A stretch of 64,000 nucleotides of DNA from Gallibacter pasteurianus_A (lineage in GTDB: Bacteria > Bacillota > Clostridia > Peptostreptococcales > Anaerovoracaceae), in contig CAVBJF010000004.1 of the NCBI GenBank assembly GCA_963596005.1, positions 36,870 to 100,869 on the forward strand, in the 5' to 3' direction. Numbering within the stretch: position 1 is the stretch's first letter; every line of letters begins with the position of its first letter. The notes beneath the pieces are model-generated. The model had not been told where the DNA came from. It made no database searches and worked only from the letters and a program-made list of their open reading frames with translations. The position numbers and the translations under genes were made by a program. Below are positions 60,831 through 64,000 of the stretch, one piece after another.

Positions 60831-61439
60831 ATGGGAAAAGGTAAGCTTTTAGTTATTTCCGGTCCATCAGGAGCGGGCAAGGGCACGATATGTAATGAGA
60901 TATTTAAGGAATTTAAAAATGTTGAATTTTCTGTTTCCATGACAACGCGTAGCCCAAGACCCGGCGAGATAGAGGGCAAAAATTATTTTTTTGCAGACAA
61001 AAAGACCTTTGAGGAAATGATAAAAGAAGATGAATTCTTTGAATATGCAAATGTATTTGGCAATTACTACGGTACGCCTAAAAAAGCTGTGATAGACAGG
61101 CTAAACAAGGGTAAAGATGTAATCCTGGAAATAGATGTGCAGGGTGCAATACAGATTGAAGAGGCGTATGATGAGGCTATTATGATATTTATACTTCCGC
61201 CGTCCTTAAAGGAGTTAAAAAGAAGGATATGCACTCGCGCTACGGAAAGCGAAGAAGTTATTCAAAGAAGACTAAAAGAAGCGATAAAGGAAATAGGGTG
61301 TCTAAATCATTATAAATATGTTATAATAAACGACGAATTAGAAGTAGCCGTTAAAAATTTAAAATCAATAATACGGGCAGAACACTTAAAAATTGAAGAC
61401 AAACAAGCAATTATAGATAAATACAGAGAGGAGATATGA
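60831..61439 (+). CDS. gmk: Guanylate kinase
   Basis: Phosphorylates GMP to GDP. The 202-residue product has the P-loop GPSGAGKGT at residues 10-18, the GMP-binding SMTTRSPRPGE and the YYGTPK motif. GAGGAGACA precedes the ATG. rpoZ begins one base after its stop. Confidence 0.97.
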   Translation: MGKGKLLVISGPSGAGKGTICNEIFKEFKNVEFSVSMTTRSPRPGEIEGKNYFFADKKTFEEMIKEDEFFEYANVFGNYYGTPKKAVIDRLNKGKDVILEIDVQGAIQIEEAYDEAIMIFILPPSLKELKRRICTRATESEEVIQRRLKEAIKEIGCLNHYKYVIINDELEVAVKNLKSIIRAEHLKIEDKQAIIDKYREEI

Positions 61440-61440
61440 A

Positions 61441-61635
61441 ATGTTACTTTATCCACCGATAAACGAAATAAGGAAAAAAGCAGATAGCAGATATACACTT
61501 GTAGTACTTGCGGCAAAAAGGGCAAGGGACATTATAGACGGCAAACCGTTACTTGTCGAAGGAGGTAATCCGGAAAAACCGGTTTCAGTATCTGCCAGGG
61601 AAATAGCTGAGGACTACATCACTTATAAGAGATAG
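61441..61635 (+). CDS. rpoZ: RNA polymerase omega subunit
   Basis: Omega wraps the beta' C-terminus. The 64-residue product has the core SRYTLVVLAAKRARDI and ends in VSVSAREIAEDYITYKR. It is coupled to gmk as in other Bacillota. A terminator follows. Confidence 0.94.
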   Translation: MLLYPPINEIRKKADSRYTLVVLAAKRARDIIDGKPLLVEGGNPEKPVSVSAREIAEDYITYKR

Positions 61636-61663
61636 ATTATTGAGTGCGAAGATAGAAAGGGCG

Positions 61664-61690
61664 GCGCCAAGACAGAGTGGCGCTGTTTTT
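61664..61690 (+). terminator. Terminator after rpoZ
   Basis: GCGCCA and TGGCGC pair around an eight-base loop, followed by TGTTTTT. Confidence 0.8.
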
Positions 61691-61716
61691 GTTTGCAGAG
61701 AAAGGAAGTACGCCGG

Positions 61717-62037
61717 ATGTATATAAAAGAAAAGGCGGCCGTCTATAAGGTGGATACGGACGATATTTTATATTTGCAACAAGAGGGCCGGGATGTAAAA
61801 ATAGTGACGGAAAAGAGGACGTATATTTTAAAGAGACGAAAGATAAAGGATATAGAGAGTGAAGTCCTTTTAAAGCCCGAGAAGGAGTCGTTTTTTAAAT
61901 GTCACAGCTATTTGATCGTCAATATTAAGAAGCTATCACAGATAAATAGGATTGAGGCGATTTTTGAAAATGGAGAAAGCGTGGGCATGTGTTATGCTGC
62001 TTCGCTCAGGTTGCGAAAAATGCTAAAAACCATATAG
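61717..62037 (+). CDS. Stand-alone LytTR DNA-binding domain protein
   Basis: The ATG at 61717 behind GAAAGGAAG gives 106 residues with only a LytTR-type domain (DDILYLQQEGRDVKIVTEKRTY, then FFKCHSYLIVNIKKLSQI). There is no receiver domain, membrane segment or adjacent histidine kinase. Such short regulators often sit beside a membrane partner; none is here. The target is unknown. It lies between a terminator and the rpsB leader. Confidence 0.8.
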   Translation: MYIKEKAAVYKVDTDDILYLQQEGRDVKIVTEKRTYILKRRKIKDIESEVLLKPEKESFFKCHSYLIVNIKKLSQINRIEAIFENGESVGMCYAASLRLRKMLKTI

Positions 62038-62069
62038 AAAAATCGCTTTCATGCTTGATAATCAAAAGG

Positions 62070-62171
62070 TGATGTGGTAATATATTGCTCGGTGATGTCC
62101 ATTTTGGCATTGCCGAGTAAATTTATCACATCATGCTACAAAAAAGGCGGTGCCGTTCAGGCTCCTTTTTT
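62070..62171 (+). promoter_or_regulatory. Folded rpsB leader with terminator
   Basis: TGATGTG (62070-62076) pairs with CACATCA (62127-62133), enclosing a second stem CTCGG/CCGAG with ATG/CAT inside. Directly after, AAAAAAGG...CCTTTTTT with an inner GCC/GGC stem (62140-62171) makes an intrinsic terminator. This is the layout of a ribosomal-protein attenuator, presumably answering to S2. I do not see a clear promoter between the LytTR gene and this leader. Confidence 0.65.
62140..62171 (+). terminator. Attenuator terminator ahead of rpsB
   Basis: An A-tract and T-tract flank a stem with GG-GCC pairs; it ends 39 bp before the rpsB ATG. It could also terminate the LytTR transcript. Confidence 0.7.
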
Positions 62172-62210
62172 GGCACGCATCGATGGAAGTTTAAAACCAG
62201 GAGGAAAAAT

Positions 62211-62981
62211 ATGTCAGTAATTTCAATGAAACAGCTCTTAGAAGCAGGTGTTCATTTCGGGCACCAGACAAGAAGATGGAATCCTAAAATGGCTCCTTAC
62301 ATTTTCACAGAGAGAAACGGTATCTACATCATCGACCTACAAAAGACTGTGAAAAAGGTAGATGAAGCATATGCGTTCATGAAAGAGGTAGGAGAAAGCG
62401 GTAAGCCGGCGTTGTTTGTAGGAACAAAAAAGCAGGCGCAGGGAGCTATCAAGGACGAAGCGCTGAGATGTGGCATGTACTATGTCAACCAAAGATGGCT
62501 TGGAGGTATGTTGACAAACTGGAAGACAATCTCAAAGAGAATCGACAGATTAAACGAGATAAAAGCCATGGAAGAAGACGGTACATTCGAAAAGCTCAGC
62601 AAGAAAGAAGTATTGATGCTTCAAAGAGAGCTTGAAAGATTAGAAAAATTCTTAGGTGGCATCAAGGATATGCCTTCTATGCCGGCAGCAGTATTTGTTG
62701 TAGACCCTAAGAAGGAAAAGATAGCGGTTAAGGAAGCAAGAACACTTGGCATTCCTGTAGTAGGTATCGTAGATACAAACTGTGACCCTGACGATGTAGA
62801 TTATGTAATTCCTGCAAATGATGATGCGATCAGAGCAGTGAAACTAATTGCATCTTGTCTTGCCGATGCGATCATTGAGGGCAAGCAGGGAGAAAGCTTT
62901 GACGAGTCAGAGCCACAGGAAAACGAAGATATGGTAGCTACAACTGAAGAAGCTTCTGCGGAAGTAGAAAGCGAGGAATAA
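62211..62981 (+). CDS. rpsB: 30S ribosomal protein S2
   Basis: S2 joins late at the 30S platform and is needed for mRNA binding with S1. The ATG at 62211, behind CAGGAGGA, gives 256 residues starting MSVISMKQLLEAGVHFGHQTRRWNPKM; an in-frame start at 62133 lies in the leader. The C-terminus carries an acidic tail (EENEDM-like to EASAEVESEE). tsf follows two bases later. Confidence 0.97.
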   Translation: MSVISMKQLLEAGVHFGHQTRRWNPKMAPYIFTERNGIYIIDLQKTVKKVDEAYAFMKEVGESGKPALFVGTKKQAQGAIKDEALRCGMYYVNQRWLGGMLTNWKTISKRIDRLNEIKAMEEDGTFEKLSKKEVLMLQRELERLEKFLGGIKDMPSMPAAVFVVDPKKEKIAVKEARTLGIPVVGIVDTNCDPDDVDYVIPANDDAIRAVKLIASCLADAIIEGKQGESFDESEPQENEDMVATTEEASAEVESEE

Positions 62982-62983
62982 AA

Positions 62984-63907
62984 ATGGCAGTAACAGCAGC
63001 ATTAGTAAAGGAATTAAGGGAAACAACAGGAGCAGGCATGATGGATTGCAAAAAGGCTCTTGTGGAGACAGACGGCGACATAGATAAGGCGATCGAATAT
63101 TTGAGAGAAAAAGGTCTTTCAAAGGCGGCAAAAAAATCGGATAGAATCGCAGCTATGGGTCTTGTAAGAATAGCTTTTGCAGACGACAACAAAAAAGCGG
63201 CCTTGGTAGAAGTGAATTCGGAAACTGACTTCGTAGCCAAAAACGATGAATTTATCGAATTTGTGGAAACAATCGCTCAGATTGCACTTCAAAATGATGC
63301 AAAGGATGTTGAAGAGCTAAAAACTCTTGCTTATGGTAATGGTAATACTGTAGGCGAAGAGCTCACAAACAAGATTGCAACTATAGGTGAAAATCTAAAC
63401 ATCAGAAGATTTGCGAAGTTCGATGAAGCAGGCGTCGTATATTCGGGATACATCCATACAAATGGGATGATTGGCGTTGTAGTAGGCATCAAAACAGATG
63501 CGACTGCAGAAGATATTGCCGTAGTCGGCAAGGATGTTTCTATGCAGGTTGCGTCTATGAATCCACAGTTCTTAGATGAATCGGCTGTAGATGCTGATTA
63601 TATCGCACACGAAAAAGAAATTTTGAGACATCAGGTTCTAAATGAGGGCAAGCCGGAAAACATGGTTGATAAAATCGTAGAGGGCAAGGTCAAGAAAGAG
63701 CTCAAGGAAGTTTGCTTGCTTGATCAAAAGTTTGTAAAGAACGGAGACCTAACGGTTAAGCAGTATGTAGATGAGACAGCAAAAGAACTTGGTAAAGATA
63801 TGGCAGTAGTATCTATGATTAGATATGAAGTAGGCGAAGGCATTGAAAAGAAGGAAGAAGACTTCGCTGCAGAAGTTGCTGCGCAGCAAGCGGCAGCGCA
63901 AAAATAG
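62984..63907 (+). CDS. tsf: Elongation factor Ts
   Basis: EF-Ts exchanges GDP for GTP on EF-Tu (807-2000, 16399-17592). The 307-residue product has the N-terminal UBA-like domain (LRETTGAGMMDCKKALVETDGD), the EF-Tu contact motif SETDFVAKN, the two core subdomains and an Ala/Gln-rich end. It forms the standard rpsB-tsf pair. Confidence 0.97.
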   Translation: MAVTAALVKELRETTGAGMMDCKKALVETDGDIDKAIEYLREKGLSKAAKKSDRIAAMGLVRIAFADDNKKAALVEVNSETDFVAKNDEFIEFVETIAQIALQNDAKDVEELKTLAYGNGNTVGEELTNKIATIGENLNIRRFAKFDEAGVVYSGYIHTNGMIGVVVGIKTDATAEDIAVVGKDVSMQVASMNPQFLDESAVDADYIAHEKEILRHQVLNEGKPENMVDKIVEGKVKKELKEVCLLDQKFVKNGDLTVKQYVDETAKELGKDMAVVSMIRYEVGEGIEKKEEDFAAEVAAQQAAAQK

Positions 63908-63957
63908 GACGACAAAAAGATTTTTTGAAAAAATCAAAAAAAACAGCGAAAAAGTCG

Positions 63958-63986
63958 TTGACAAGCAGGGCAGGCTCTGATAGTAT
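63958..63986 (+). promoter_or_regulatory. Strong promoter at the window end, possibly for an rRNA or tRNA operon
   Basis: After an A-rich stretch (63910-63955), TTGACA (63958-63963), a 17-bp spacer ending in TGA, and TAGTAT (63981-63986). The A-tract upstream and the layout resemble stable-RNA promoters, but the transcribed gene is outside the window. Confidence 0.6.
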
Positions 63987-64000
63987 ATAGAATGTTCGCT

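Noticed and set aside
63921..63937. Terminator after tsf (GATTTTTT/AAAAAATC)
   Set aside because: The stem has almost no G-C pairs and is followed by As on the plus strand, so it is unlikely to terminate rpsB-tsf.

Overview
The window is a low-GC (about 40% by eye) stretch from a Gram-positive anaerobe, most likely Bacillota, class Clostridia. The evidence is the Firmicutes-type gene order sigH / rpmG-secE-nusG-L11-L1 / L10-L12 / rpoBC / str operon / S10-spc-alpha operons, zinc-binding forms of S14, S4, L33 and L36, spoVG, sepF-divIVA, AGA-rich arginine usage, AAGGAGG-type ribosome binding sites and an L10 leader. A family-level guess (Family XIII / Anaerovoracaceae-like) is only an impression. 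No insertion sequence, prophage or CRISPR array is visible.

Layout: (1) 1-20 kb: 3' end of sigH, tRNA-Thr, a first tuf, the rpmG-secE-nusG-rplKA and rplJL units, rpoBC, the str operon (rpsL-rpsG-fusA-tuf), a PC4-like protein and a TGS/uridine-kinase-like kinase. The two tuf genes are identical from just upstream of the start codon through the terminator. (2) 20-35.6 kb: the complete S10-spc-alpha ribosomal gene cluster with secY, adk, map, infA and rpoA, preceded by a structured 5' leader. (3) 35.6-41.5 kb: an accessory island with two SipW/ER-type (S26B) signal peptidases, two TasA/CalY-like secreted proteins with SipW-type signals, a third related protein carrying a sortase-like C-terminal anchor, and a repeat-rich DUF285 (BspA-like) surface protein interrupted by a one-base frameshift. 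A promoter, a 44-codon small ORF and an intrinsic terminator precede it, an arrangement that looks like an attenuator. (4) 41.6-51.2 kb: bioY behind a promoter overlapped by a BirA box, six tRNA genes, spoVG (minus strand), murC, the acetyltransferase half of GlmU alone, prs, pth, mfd, tRNA-Leu, yajC and a tRNA-Arg on the minus strand. (5) 51.3-57.3 kb: rimM-trmD, a HlyD-like protein, yggS-sepF-divIVA-lspA-rluD, then a 536-bp gap holding a large palindrome and a 43-residue double-CxxC protein on the minus strand. (6) 57.3-64 kb: a lysophospholipase-like hydrolase convergent with rqcH, then yicC-gmk-rpoZ, a stand-alone LytTR protein, and rpsB-tsf behind a folded leader with a terminator. The window ends in a strong promoter that may start an rRNA or tRNA operon.

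Most of the window is core translation, transcription and secretion machinery. The parts most worth a second look are the SipW/TasA-like island with its leader RNAs, the uncharacterised leaders in front of rpsJ, rpsM and rpsB, the small CxxC protein, the half-GlmU, and the acidic C-terminal tails shared by L10, S3, S2 and YajC.
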